64,000 nt of DNA, taken from the NCBI RefSeq assembly GCF_030317145.1, contig NZ_JASZYE010000001.1, forward strand, positions 496,001-560,000. The letters run 5' to 3'. Of the stretch, positions 13,606-22,359 are shown in pieces. Made by a program: the position numbers and the translations under genes. The notes under the pieces are model-generated. The model had not been told where the DNA came from, did no database searches, and worked only from the letters and a program-made list of their open reading frames with translations. Positions within the stretch are counted from its first letter, which is position 1. Every line of letters begins with the position of its first letter. The stretch is from Variovorax flavidus (lineage in GTDB: Bacteria > Pseudomonadota > Gammaproteobacteria > Burkholderiales > Burkholderiaceae_C).

Positions 13606-13641
13606 ATGATTCAGATCCGTCGGGGCGCAGGGCATGGCTGA
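13606..13641 (+). CDS. Possible 11-codon leader peptide before the aromatic operon
   Basis: The ATG at 13606 has a strong Shine-Dalgarno (CAGGAG, 13595-13600) and encodes MIQIRRGAGHG, stopping at 13641. That stop lies 5 bp inside the amidohydrolase gene, whose own ATG (13634) has only a weak ribosome binding site. This suggests translational coupling. Alternatively, the original N-terminus of the amidohydrolase was shifted out of frame. Confidence 0.35.
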   Translation: MIQIRRGAGHG

Positions 13642-14707
13642 AGGCACACCGCGCCTACGCTGCGCATGCGGCGGTATCGACGTGCATGCGCACGTGGTGC
13701 CGGCCGAGCTTCCGGCCTACCTCGGCAGCAAGGTGCCGGCGCAGTGGCCTTCCACCGCGCTCGCGCCCGATGCAGGGGGTCTGTGCCATCGCCACGTGAT
13801 GATCGCCGGCAAGAACTACCGCACGGTCTCGGAAAAGTGCTGGAGCGTGACGCGCCGGTTGGCCGATCTGCCGGACATGGGGTTGGCGCACCAGGCCATC
13901 TCGCCGATGCCGGAACTGCTGTCGTACTGGATGGAGCCGGCCGATGCACAACAGCTTCTGCGCTACCTCAACGAGCAGATCGCGGTGATGGTGGCCGAGT
14001 CGGGCGGCGTGCTGATCGGCATGGGCGCGGTGCCGCTGCAGGACATCGACCTTGCCATTGCCGAGCTTCGGCACGCCGTCGGGACACTGGGATTCGCGGG
14101 CGTCGAGATCGGCAGCAACGTCAACGGCACGCCCATCGGCGACCCGCGCTTCGATCCCTTCTTCGAGGCTTGCGAGGCGCTGGATGCGGCGGTGTTCGTG
14201 CATGCACTCAAACCGACCGGCATGGACCGCCTGGTGGGCCCGGCGCCTCTGCAACAGGTGCTCGCCTATCCGACCGATGTCGGGCTGGCGGCTGCATCGG
14301 TCATCACCGGCAATCTGTTGATGCGCCGGCCGAAGCTGCGCATCGCCTTCAGCCACGGCGGCGGCACGCTCGCGATGCTGCTGCCGCGCCTTCAGCAGGG
14401 GTGGGGCGTGTTTCCGGCGCTGAAGGAGCAGCTGCAGGCATCGCCTGTCGAGCAGGCCCGCCGCCTGTTCTACGACACGCTGGTATTCGACACGGCCACG
14501 TTGGCGCATCTGGTGGCGCTTTTTGGCGGCACGCAGTTGATCGTCGGCACCGACTACCCGTTCAATTTCCACGAGCATGCGCCGCTGGCGCGGATCGAAG
14601 CGGCCGGCCTGGGAGCCGACGCGGCAGACCTGTTGATCGACGGCAATGCGCGCCGCTTCCTCGCGCGTGCCTTCGCATCGACAAAAGCATTAAAGGAGCG
14701 CCCATGA
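13634..14707 (+). CDS. Amidohydrolase, aminocarboxymuconate-semialdehyde decarboxylase family
   Basis: A 357-aa metal-dependent TIM-barrel enzyme of the ACMSD/5-carboxyvanillate decarboxylase group. The HxH metal motif is at residues 18-20 (DVHAHVVPAEL), a later His lies in AFSHGGGTLA near 238, and the Asp in GTDYPFNFHEHA near 307. Family members decarboxylate aromatic acids or ring-cleavage products without oxygen. Its place before an extradiol dioxygenase, an FAH hydrolase and a flavin hydroxylase implies decarboxylation of an aromatic acid or of a muconate-type intermediate. It overlaps the next gene by 4 bp. Confidence 0.82.
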   Translation: MAEGTPRLRCACGGIDVHAHVVPAELPAYLGSKVPAQWPSTALAPDAGGLCHRHVMIAGKNYRTVSEKCWSVTRRLADLPDMGLAHQAISPMPELLSYWMEPADAQQLLRYLNEQIAVMVAESGGVLIGMGAVPLQDIDLAIAELRHAVGTLGFAGVEIGSNVNGTPIGDPRFDPFFEACEALDAAVFVHALKPTGMDRLVGPAPLQQVLAYPTDVGLAAASVITGNLLMRRPKLRIAFSHGGGTLAMLLPRLQQGWGVFPALKEQLQASPVEQARRLFYDTLVFDTATLAHLVALFGGTQLIVGTDYPFNFHEHAPLARIEAAGLGADAADLLIDGNARRFLARAFASTKALKERP

Positions 14708-15615
14708 GTTCACCCTGGATCAGCGGCCTGCGCAGCGTCGCGCTCGACGTGCCCGACCTCGAGCGCGCCGAGGATTTCTATACGCGCGTCTGGCATCTGC
14801 AGGTCGCGGCGCGCACTGACGATGCGCTCTACCTGCGCGGGACGGGTGCCGACCATCACCTGCTGGCGCTGCACCGCGGCGGCGCGGCGTGCGCGATCCG
14901 GCATGTGAGCTTGCGGGCGCGCAATGCGGAGGCCTTGCAGGCCGTGGCCGAGGCGGCTGTGCGTGCTGGAGGCCGGATCGTCGAAGCGTCTGCGCCTATT
15001 TCGGAGCCCGGCGGCGGCATCGGACTCACGCTGCGCGATCCGCACGGCCGCTTGCTGCAAGTGGTGCACGGCGATGCCCTGCACGCCGATGCGCACGGGG
15101 CCGAAGACCAGCCGATCCGCCTCGCGCATGTGGTGCTCAACAGCCATGACGTGGCCGCCACGCAAGCCTTCTTCGAGCAGGCGCTGGGATTCCGGCTGGC
15201 CGATCGCACGCGGATCATGGCCTTCCTCAACTGCAACGCCGACCACCACAGCGTGGCGCTGGGCGACACCGACAACGATGCGCTCAACCACATCGCCTTC
15301 GTGATGCCCGATCTCGAATCGGTGATGCGTGGCGGCGGCCGAATGAAGGATGCAGGCCACGAGATCGAATGGGGCCCTGGCCGGCACGGACCCGGCGACA
15401 ACGCTTTCAACTACTTCATCGGTCCCTTCGGCGAAGTGATCGAGTACACGGCCGAGGTCGAGCAGATCGACGACAGCTACGTGGCGGGCGGTCCGGCCGA
15501 CTGGACCTGGCCGCCGGGCCGCGTCGACCAGTGGGGCATCTCGCAACCGCCCTCGGCGCGCCTCAAGGAAGCGCAGCGACAGGTTTTCTTCATCCCGACT
15601 CCGGAGCATTCATGA
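14704..15615 (+). CDS. Extradiol ring-cleavage dioxygenase (VOC superfamily)
   Basis: A 303-aa two-module vicinal-oxygen-chelate protein. The N-terminal module (SVALDVPDLERAEDFYTRVW) is structural. The C-terminal module carries a plausible Fe(II) 2-His-1-carboxylate triad: His near 142 (LAHVVLNSHD), His near 197 (LNHIAFVMPD) and Glu near 247 (EVIEYTAEVE). This spacing is that of type I catechol 2,3-dioxygenases. The start ATG overlaps the amidohydrolase stop (ATGA), and the stop overlaps the FAH gene start. The expected reaction is meta-cleavage of a substituted catechol or similar diol. Confidence 0.85.
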   Translation: MSSPWISGLRSVALDVPDLERAEDFYTRVWHLQVAARTDDALYLRGTGADHHLLALHRGGAACAIRHVSLRARNAEALQAVAEAAVRAGGRIVEASAPISEPGGGIGLTLRDPHGRLLQVVHGDALHADAHGAEDQPIRLAHVVLNSHDVAATQAFFEQALGFRLADRTRIMAFLNCNADHHSVALGDTDNDALNHIAFVMPDLESVMRGGGRMKDAGHEIEWGPGRHGPGDNAFNYFIGPFGEVIEYTAEVEQIDDSYVAGGPADWTWPPGRVDQWGISQPPSARLKEAQRQVFFIPTPEHS

Positions 15616-16475
15616 AATTCACCACTTTCCTGCACAACGGGGCCGCGCGCCTCGGCGTGGTCGATGGCGACCACCTCATCGACCTGCAAGCGGCGCAGCC
15701 GCAAGTGCCGTCGGACTTGCGCGCTGCGCTGGCGGCAGGCGTCGATCTCTCGGCGGCGGCACAGGCCGCCATCGCATCGAGCGCGCCGCGCATCCCGGTG
15801 GCCGGCCAGCAGTTCGCGCCGCTGGTGCCCGAGCCGGGAAAGATCATCTGCCTCGGCCTCAACTACTTCGACCACGCGAAGGAGGGCGGTCGCGAGAAGC
15901 CCGAGTACCCGTGGTTCTTCTTCCGCGGTGCGACCTCGCTGGTGGCGCATGGCGCGCCGGGCATCCTGCCGAAGGTGTCCGGCAAGTTCGACTACGAGGC
16001 CGAGCTGGCGCTGGTGATCGGCCGCCGCGTGCCGCGCCATGTGTCGCAGGAGGACGCACCGGGCTACGTGTTCGGCTACACCTGCTTCAACGACATGTCG
16101 GTGCGCGACTACCAGAAGCGCACGCCGCAATGGACCATCGGCAAGAACTTCGACGGCACGGGCGGCTTCGGCCCGGTGCTGGTCACGTCCGATGAACTGC
16201 CGGCCGCAGCCGCGGGCCTGAAGATCCAGGGTCGCCTCAATGGCGAGGTGATGCAGAGCGCCAACACGACCGACATGATCTGGGGCGTGGCCGAGACCAT
16301 CTCCCTGCTGAGCGACGTGCTCACGCTGGAGCCCGGCGACGTGATCGTGATGGGCACGCCGGCCGGCGTGGGCCAGGCGCGGACGCCGCCGGTGTGGATG
16401 AAGGCGGGCGACACCTTCGAGGTCGAGATCGAACGCATCGGCACGCTCGTGAACCCGATCCGCGCCGAGGACTGA
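15612..16475 (+). CDS. Fumarylacetoacetate hydrolase family protein
   Basis: A 287-aa FAH-fold protein. It has a short N-terminal domain (MKFTTFLHNGAARLGVVDGD) and a C-terminal catalytic domain with acidic metal ligands in FDYEAELALVIGRR near 125, followed by YTCFNDMSVRDYQ, GKNFDGTGGFGPVLV and LEPGDVIVMGTPAGVG. Members hydrolyse, hydrate or decarboxylate 2-oxo-acids produced by meta-cleavage. It is translationally coupled to the dioxygenase (4-bp overlap) and followed by the hydroxylase after 4 bp. Confidence 0.88.
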   Translation: MKFTTFLHNGAARLGVVDGDHLIDLQAAQPQVPSDLRAALAAGVDLSAAAQAAIASSAPRIPVAGQQFAPLVPEPGKIICLGLNYFDHAKEGGREKPEYPWFFFRGATSLVAHGAPGILPKVSGKFDYEAELALVIGRRVPRHVSQEDAPGYVFGYTCFNDMSVRDYQKRTPQWTIGKNFDGTGGFGPVLVTSDELPAAAAGLKIQGRLNGEVMQSANTTDMIWGVAETISLLSDVLTLEPGDVIVMGTPAGVGQARTPPVWMKAGDTFEVEIERIGTLVNPIRAED

Positions 16476-16479
16476 AGGC

Positions 16480-18039
16480 ATGGCTTCATCTCTGCAGCGT
16501 GGCGTCGACTCCGACGTCGCGGTGGTCGGCTTCGGCCCGTCGGGCGCGGTGGCGGCGGGACTGCTCGCGGGCATGGGACTGCGTGTGTGGGTGTGCGACC
16601 GTTCTCGCGAGGTGTATGACAAGCCGCGCGCCATCGCCGTGGACCACGAGATCCTTCGCGTGTTCCAGCAACTCGGCGTGATGGACGCGGTCATGCCGCA
16701 CCTGGAGCCCTTCACGCCCTCGGAGTACTTCGGCGTGGACGGCCAGCTGATCAAGCGGCTGACCATGGTCGCACCGCCGTACCCGCTGGGCTACACGCCG
16801 TCGAACGTGTTCACGCAGCCGCCGGTCGAAGCCGCGTTGCGCGCGCAGGTGCAGGCGCATGCCAACGCCACGGTCGCGCTCGGGGTCCAGGTGATGTCGC
16901 TGGATCAGGACGGGGAGGGCGTCACGCTGCAGTGGCGCCGCGACGACGGGGAAGAGGGCAGCACGCGTGCGCGCTGGGTCGTGGCATGCGACGGTGCGTC
17001 GAGCAGCGTGCGCGAGCAGGTGGGCATTGCGCTGGAGGACCTGTCCTTCGACGAGCCGTGGCTTGTAGTGGATGTGCTCGCCAATGAACGCGGCCTGGCG
17101 AAGCTGCCCACGACCAGCGTGCAGTACTGCGAGCCCGATCGGCCCTGCACGATGGTGATCGGCCCTGGAAATCACCGGCGCTGGGAGATCTCGCTCAAGC
17201 CCGGAGAGGATCCGCAGAAGGTCGTCGAGCCGGCCGAGACGTGGAAGCTGCTGTCCCGCTGGCTGACGCCGGAGGATGGAATGCTGTGGCGGCAGGCGAG
17301 CTACCGCTTTCATGCGCTGGTGGCCGACCGCTGGCGCAGCGGCCGGGTGTTCGTCGCAGGCGATGCGGCACACCAGCAGCCGCCCTTCCTGGGCCAGGGC
17401 ATGTGCCAGGGCGTGCGCGATGTCGCCAACCTGGCCTGGAAGCTCGCCGCGGTGTGCCATGGCGAAGTGCGCGGTGCGGCGGCCGAGGCATTGCTCGACA
17501 GCTACGGGATCGAGCGCGCGCAGCACGTGCGCCAGCTCACGAGCCGCATCAAGGGCATCGGCGCCGTGATCTGCGAGCGGGACGAAGCCAGGGCGCGCGA
17601 GCGCGACGCCCGCATGCTGGCCGAATGCGGCGGCGTGGTGCGCGATATGCCGCGGCAGGACGTGCTGCCGGGGCTCGAGGGCGGACTGTTGTCACCCCTG
17701 GCGCATGGCGCCAACGGCACGATCTTTCCGCAGCCATGGATCGAGCAGGGCGCGGAGCGCGTGCGATTCGACACCCTGGCCGGCAGCGGCTGGTGGCTGG
17801 TGCTCGACCCGGCCTTCGACGCCCTCGATGCGGCGGCGCTGGCGCGCGGCGTGCCTTCCATGACTTGCCTGCGCCTCGGCGACGCACTTCGGGAGACCGA
17901 GGGCGTGGCCGCAGGCTGGTTCCGCCGCCACGGCTGCCGCGCCGCCATCGTGCGACCCGACCGCTATGTGTACGGCGTGGCTTCCAGCGCCGCGGAACTC
18001 GACGTGCAACTGGGCGCGCTCGCCGCCCGGTTTGGCTGA
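16480..18039 (+). CDS. FAD-dependent aromatic hydroxylase (MhpA-like)
   Basis: A 519-aa class A flavoprotein monooxygenase resembling 3-(3-hydroxyphenyl)propionate hydroxylase. The FAD GxGxxG variant VAVVGFGPSGAVAAG is near residue 10-24. The DG block WVVACDGASSSVREQVG is near 165, and the GD motif VFVAGDAAHQQPPFLGQGMC is near 290. It probably adds a hydroxyl ortho to an existing phenol to form the diol cleaved by the upstream dioxygenase. The substrate cannot be assigned from sequence alone. Confidence 0.87.
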   Translation: MASSLQRGVDSDVAVVGFGPSGAVAAGLLAGMGLRVWVCDRSREVYDKPRAIAVDHEILRVFQQLGVMDAVMPHLEPFTPSEYFGVDGQLIKRLTMVAPPYPLGYTPSNVFTQPPVEAALRAQVQAHANATVALGVQVMSLDQDGEGVTLQWRRDDGEEGSTRARWVVACDGASSSVREQVGIALEDLSFDEPWLVVDVLANERGLAKLPTTSVQYCEPDRPCTMVIGPGNHRRWEISLKPGEDPQKVVEPAETWKLLSRWLTPEDGMLWRQASYRFHALVADRWRSGRVFVAGDAAHQQPPFLGQGMCQGVRDVANLAWKLAAVCHGEVRGAAAEALLDSYGIERAQHVRQLTSRIKGIGAVICERDEARARERDARMLAECGGVVRDMPRQDVLPGLEGGLLSPLAHGANGTIFPQPWIEQGAERVRFDTLAGSGWWLVLDPAFDALDAAALARGVPSMTCLRLGDALRETEGVAAGWFRRHGCRAAIVRPDRYVYGVASSAAELDVQLGALAARFG

Positions 18040-18075
18040 ACGCTCATCCCATTCAAAACAACGGAGACAAAAGTG

Positions 18076-19050
18076 ATGAACAGAAGAAGCTTTCAACTGA
18101 CGCTCGCGGCGGCTGCACTGGCACCCCATGCATGGGTGCGTGCGCAGGAGCCCTGGCCCGGCAAGCCCATCAAGGTGGTGCTGTCGCAGCCGGCAGGCTC
18201 CGGCCCCGACAACATCGCGCGACTGCTGGGCGACGGGCTTGCGCAGTCGATCGGCCAGCCCTTCGTGATCGACAACAAGCCGGGCGGCCAGAACGTGATC
18301 GGCGCGCAGGCGGCCAAGCAGTCGGCGCCCGATGGCTACACCTTCTACTTCGCGACGACGGCCGCGCTGGTGACCAACAGCTATCTGTTCAAGACACTGC
18401 CGTACGACCCGCTGAAGGATTTCGTGCCCGTGGCCTTCGTCGCCAACAGCCCGTTCGCGCTGCTGGTGAGTGCCGATTCACCCATCAAGTCGGTGGAGGA
18501 ACTGATCGCACGCAGCAAGGCGGAGCCGGGCAAGCTGTCGCTGGCCAACGAAGGCCCGCGCACCTTCGGCGGGATGATCGCGCGCCTGTTCAACGCACGC
18601 GCCAAGGCCGGCGCCAACCTGGTGGCCTACAGCTCGATCGGCACCGGCGTGCAGGACCTCATGGGCGGCCACTCGGAAGCGCTGGTGGCCGATGTGGCAT
18701 CGACCGCGCAACTGGTGCGGCAGGGGCGCCTGCGCATGCTCGCCGTCACCTCGCCGAAGCGCATCGCTGGCTGGGACCAGGTGCCCGCGCTGGCCGAGAC
18801 CTTGCCTGGCGTGGACATGGTGGGATGGCTGGCGGTCGTTGCGCCGGCAGGCACGCCGGCACCCATCGTCACCCGCATGAACACGGGCATCAACGCCATG
18901 CTCGCGAACCCGGCCTTTGCCGAGAAGCTGCTGGCGATCGGGCCGATTGCGGCGCCGCCGCAGTCCCCCCAGCAGTTCGATGCCTTCCTGCGCGAGGAGC
19001 ACCGCCGCCTCGGGCTGATCGCCGCGGAGATCGGCTTGCTGCCGGAGTGA
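18076..19050 (+). CDS. Bug-family substrate-binding protein (tripartite tricarboxylate transport)
   Basis: A roughly 324-aa periplasmic solute-binding protein with an N-terminal signal (MNRRSFQLTLAAAALAPHAW, cleavage near VRAQ). Its Bug signatures are IKVVLSQPAGSGPDNIARLL, VIDNKPGGQNVIGAQAAK and DGYTFYFATTA. A GTG three bases upstream is an alternative start; the ATG has better spacing from GGAGAC. It ends the aromatic operon and probably delivers the aromatic acid or a pathway metabolite. No membrane TctAB genes lie nearby. Confidence 0.9.
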   Translation: MNRRSFQLTLAAAALAPHAWVRAQEPWPGKPIKVVLSQPAGSGPDNIARLLGDGLAQSIGQPFVIDNKPGGQNVIGAQAAKQSAPDGYTFYFATTAALVTNSYLFKTLPYDPLKDFVPVAFVANSPFALLVSADSPIKSVEELIARSKAEPGKLSLANEGPRTFGGMIARLFNARAKAGANLVAYSSIGTGVQDLMGGHSEALVADVASTAQLVRQGRLRMLAVTSPKRIAGWDQVPALAETLPGVDMVGWLAVVAPAGTPAPIVTRMNTGINAMLANPAFAEKLLAIGPIAAPPQSPQQFDAFLREEHRRLGLIAAEIGLLPE

Positions 19051-19065
19051 ATTTCGCGGTGGCGT

Positions 19066-19491
19066 TCAGCCGGGCTCGAAGCCGGCCGCCTTGACGCCGG
19101 CCATGCAGATCGCCTCGTCTTCGTCCCCGGTGCCGCCGCTGGCTCCGACAGCGCCGAGCACCTTGCCTTGCGCATCCTTGATCAGCACGGCGCCGGTCTG
19201 TGGCAGGAAGCGTCCTCCCGAGGTGGCGGCCAGCGACACGAAGAAGTTCGGGTTGCCCTTCGCGCGCTCGCCGAGCGTGCGGCTCGACACGCCCATGCCG
19301 ACCGCGCCCCAGGCCTTGCCCTGCGCCACTTCGAAACGGAACATGCTGGCGCCGTCTTCGCGCGCAAAGGCCTTGAGGTGGCCGGCATCGTCGAGCACCA
19401 CCACGCCCATGGGCTGGTAGCCGGCCTGCTTCGATGCGGCGAGGGCGGCGCTGATGATCTGGTTGGCCTGGTCGAGTGTGAGTGAGGTCAT
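19066..19491 (-). CDS. GlcG/HbpS-like heme-degrading-domain protein
   Basis: A 141-aa single-domain protein with the GlcG family pattern: LDQANQIISAALAASKQAG, GVVVLDDAGHLKAFARED, and a C-terminal LGAVGASGGTGDEDEAICMAG. The family is associated with 2-hydroxyacid and aromatic catabolic operons and with haem binding, but its reaction is uncertain. It is the third gene of the minus operon Bug protein, ThDP enzyme, GlcG-like, starting 35 bp after the ThDP enzyme stop. Confidence 0.82.
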   Translation of the reverse strand: MTSLTLDQANQIISAALAASKQAGYQPMGVVVLDDAGHLKAFAREDGASMFRFEVAQGKAWGAVGMGVSSRTLGERAKGNPNFFVSLAATSGGRFLPQTGAVLIKDAQGKVLGAVGASGGTGDEDEAICMAGVKAAGFEPG

Positions 19492-19525
19492 GGTGCGCGA
19501 TAGGTGTGGGGGTAGGGAGGAATTG

Positions 19526-21256
19526 TCAGGTTGCGGGCGTCGGCCGCGTCAACGCGTCGAAGCCGAAGCGGTTCATGCTGCCGAAAGCCGGGCCGGCAGG
19601 GTGCGGCACGAATCGGGTGTGGCAGTCCAGCACGGCCGGCAGGCCCGACGCGAGCGCACGCGCCATCGCGGGCGCCACGTCTTCTGATCGAGTGACCGCC
19701 TCGCCGAAGCAGCCGAAGCCGCGCGCGATGGCGGCGTAGTCCGTGCCTTCCAGGGCGGTGCCGAACTCGAAGTCCAGTTGCGCCTTCTGGCCGGAGCGGA
19801 TGATGCCCCACGAGGCGTTGTTGTGGACGATGGTGAGCACGGGCAGCCTGGCGCGGCGTGCCGTGTCGAGTTCGTTCAGCGTGAAGCCGAAGGAGCCGTC
19901 GCCGGTGATGTGGACCACCGGCCGCGTGGGGTGCTGCAACTGCAAGGCCATGGCATAGGGCAGGCCGAACCCCAGATGGCTCATGCCGGGCTCGTGCAGG
20001 CGCGTGCGCACCTCGCTGACCGGTGTGAAATCGTTGCTCCAGAAGGTCGTGTGGCCGCCGTCGAACACCGCGAGGGCATCGGCGGGCAGGGCATCGGCAA
20101 TGGCCTTGGCAAGCGCTGCGGGATGCATCGGCTCCGTCGTCTCGCCCGCCATCGCCGCCAACCTTGATTCGTGGCCGGCGCGTACCGCTCGGATGCGCTC
20201 CAGCCATCCGGCCTCGGCGCCGGGTGCGGGTTGACCATCCAACGCCGCGAGCAGGTCTTGCAGTGCCAGCTTGGCATCGGCCTGCATGGCCACTTCATGC
20301 AAGGCCGGCTGGCCGAGCGCGGAAGGGTCGATGTTGATGTTGATGGTGCGGTGATGCCGCCGCGCAAAGGGGCCGCGGTCGTCCCACATCCAGGAGGAGA
20401 AGCGGCACCCGATGCTGAGCACGACGTCGGCGCCGTCGAAAGCCGCGCGTATCGCATCGCCGGCGATCAGCCCGCCATGGCCAATGAAGTGCGGGCTGTC
20501 GCTCGCGATCACGCCGAGCGCCATCTGCGTCGGCACCACCGGCGCGCCGAGGCGACGCGCCATCTCGCGCACGAGTTCCGCCGCGCCGCTGGTGACGACG
20601 CCGCCACCGGCGACCACGACCGGGCGCCGGGCCTGGCGAAGCAATTGCGCCGCATCCTCGACCGCCGATGACGAAGGCCGCGGCATGGTCGTGGCGCGGT
20701 AGCGGGACGGCGCGAGATCGAATTCGTCATCCGCGAATTCGGCTGCGGCCGACAGCACGTCCTGCGGCACATCGAGATGCACCGGACCCGGCCGGCCCGA
20801 GAGCGCTTCGCGAAATGCACGCCGCGTCAGTTCCGGCATGCGCCGCGGGTCATGCACCACCGCGTTCCATTTGGTGAGCGGTGCCAGCACGGCACGCGTG
20901 TCGAGATCCATGAACATGCCGCTGTGCGGGTAGGCCGCGGCGCGGTGCTGGTTGGTCGTGATGGCCAGCAGCGGCAGGTTGTTGTTGAGCGCGACGCCCA
21001 TGCCTGATGCCAGGTTGAGCCCGCCCGGACCCATCTCGCCGATGGCAACGGCCATGCGGCCAGAGCCGGCATGCACCGCCGCGGCCATCATCGGGCCGGT
21101 CGCTTCATGCCGCACGCCGACGAAGCGCACCGCCTGCTGTTGCGACAGGGCGTGCATCAGCGGTGCGAGCTTTCCGCCGACGATGCCGAAGGCGAACGGA
21201 ACCTGTTCCGCCGCCAGGACGCGCACCAGGGCCTGGGCGCCAGTCAATCGAAGCAC
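19526..21256 (-). CDS. Thiamine-diphosphate-dependent enzyme (acetolactate synthase/decarboxylase-like)
   Basis: A 576-aa three-domain ThDP enzyme. The activating Glu is in GVRHEATGPMMAAAVHAG near residue 47. The central domain has RRPVVVAGGGVVTSGAAEL. The ThDP/Mg motif runs from HITGDGSFGFTLNELDTA to TIVHNN near 450-480. The start is the GTG at 21256 (V-L-R-L-TGAQALVRVL), preceded by GGAGGA and only 4 bp from the stop of the Bug gene. A longer open frame extends upstream but is antisense-like. Beside GlcG and Bug genes, it is more likely a 2-oxoacid decarboxylase or carboligase of a catabolic route than biosynthetic IlvB, since no IlvH is present. Confidence 0.85.
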   Translation of the reverse strand: MLRLTGAQALVRVLAAEQVPFAFGIVGGKLAPLMHALSQQQAVRFVGVRHEATGPMMAAAVHAGSGRMAVAIGEMGPGGLNLASGMGVALNNNLPLLAITTNQHRAAAYPHSGMFMDLDTRAVLAPLTKWNAVVHDPRRMPELTRRAFREALSGRPGPVHLDVPQDVLSAAAEFADDEFDLAPSRYRATTMPRPSSSAVEDAAQLLRQARRPVVVAGGGVVTSGAAELVREMARRLGAPVVPTQMALGVIASDSPHFIGHGGLIAGDAIRAAFDGADVVLSIGCRFSSWMWDDRGPFARRHHRTININIDPSALGQPALHEVAMQADAKLALQDLLAALDGQPAPGAEAGWLERIRAVRAGHESRLAAMAGETTEPMHPAALAKAIADALPADALAVFDGGHTTFWSNDFTPVSEVRTRLHEPGMSHLGFGLPYAMALQLQHPTRPVVHITGDGSFGFTLNELDTARRARLPVLTIVHNNASWGIIRSGQKAQLDFEFGTALEGTDYAAIARGFGCFGEAVTRSEDVAPAMARALASGLPAVLDCHTRFVPHPAGPAFGSMNRFGFDALTRPTPAT

Positions 21257-21260
21257 GGGA

Positions 21261-22250
21261 TCAGTCCTCCGCCGTGAAGCCGGTGGCACGCACGATCGGG
21301 CCCCAGCGCTCGTAGTCCGCCTTGACGCGGCGTGCGAATTCCTCTGGCGACTGATGCACCGGCTCCAGCCCGTAGGTGGCGAGGGCGGCGATGAAATCAG
21401 GCGCCTGCAATGCCTCGCGCACCAGTGTGTTGAGGCGCTGCACGGTGGCCGCGGGTGTCCTGGCTGGCAAGAACCAGCCCAGCCATTCCTGCACCGCGAT
21501 GTCCTTGTAGCCCTGCTCGACGAGCGTCGGCACCTCGGGCAGGAAGGGCGAGCGCTGCGCACTGGTCACGCCGAGCGAGCGCAGCTTGCCCGAGCGGATG
21601 TGCGGCATCACCTCGCCGACCACGTTGAAGCTCACGGGCACCTGTCCGCCCATCACGTCGTTGAGAAGCGGCGCGCCGCCGCGATAGGCCACGCTGGTCA
21701 TCTCGATGTCGGCCGCCTTCTGCAACATCATCCCGGCGAAGTGAAGCGCCGAGCCCGCTGCCGGCACGCCATAGGTCGCCAGCTTGGGATTGGCCTTGGC
21801 CCACTTCACGTAGTCGGCAACCGTCTTGATCTCGGCCGGCAGGCCGGGACCCGCCGTGAACGAGAACGCATAGGTGACGGTGGATGTGACGGGGGCGAAA
21901 TCGACCAATGGGTCGTAGTTGAGCTTCTTGTAGGTGTGGGGGTACAGCACCATGGGCGAACTGGGAATCTGCAGGATCGTCAGGCCGTCCGGTGCGGCGC
22001 GCTTGACGTATTCCACCGCGATGCGGCCGCCTGCGCCGGTGCGGCTTTCCACCGTCAGGCTGCTCGCATAGTGGCCGCGCAGCTTCTCCGCGATCGGTCG
22101 TGCCACGTTGTCGCCCATGCCGCCGGCCGGAAAGCCCGACACGATGGATGCGTTGCCGTTGAGTTGGGCCAGCGCCTGCCGCGGCAGGCCCAGGGATGCA
22201 AGGGCCGAGAGCCCGGCGCCGCGCAGCAGCACCTCACGCCGATTCCACAT
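21261..22250 (-). CDS. Bug-family substrate-binding protein
   Basis: About 329 aa. The start is set at MWNRREVLLRGAGLSALASL, a signal with an RR pair reminiscent of Tat, cleaved near ALAQ; upstream in-frame ATGs give no signal peptide. The Bug pattern follows: IVSGFPAGGMGDNVARPIAE, ESRTGAGGRIAVEYVKRAAP and DGLTILQIPSSPM. It is the first gene of the AraC-controlled operon and probably binds the carboxylate processed by the downstream ThDP enzyme. It is divergent from the AraC gene at 22360. Confidence 0.88.
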   Translation of the reverse strand: MWNRREVLLRGAGLSALASLGLPRQALAQLNGNASIVSGFPAGGMGDNVARPIAEKLRGHYASSLTVESRTGAGGRIAVEYVKRAAPDGLTILQIPSSPMVLYPHTYKKLNYDPLVDFAPVTSTVTYAFSFTAGPGLPAEIKTVADYVKWAKANPKLATYGVPAAGSALHFAGMMLQKAADIEMTSVAYRGGAPLLNDVMGGQVPVSFNVVGEVMPHIRSGKLRSLGVTSAQRSPFLPEVPTLVEQGYKDIAVQEWLGWFLPARTPAATVQRLNTLVREALQAPDFIAALATYGLEPVHQSPEEFARRVKADYERWGPIVRATGFTAED

Positions 22251-22359
22251 GGTCTGTCTCCTGTCTTGTAGTGCGTGAAGCTTAGGCAGTCCTCCGTGGC
22301 AGCGCCATGGACGAAGGAGCCTGGGCCATGTAGATTTCCGGCATCCTGATGGATCCGCC

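Noticed and set aside
21257-21562. N-terminal extension of the ThDP enzyme by 102 codons
   Set aside because: Ser/Arg/Cys-rich translation overlapping the Bug gene. A GTG with a good Shine-Dalgarno at 21256 gives the family N-terminus.
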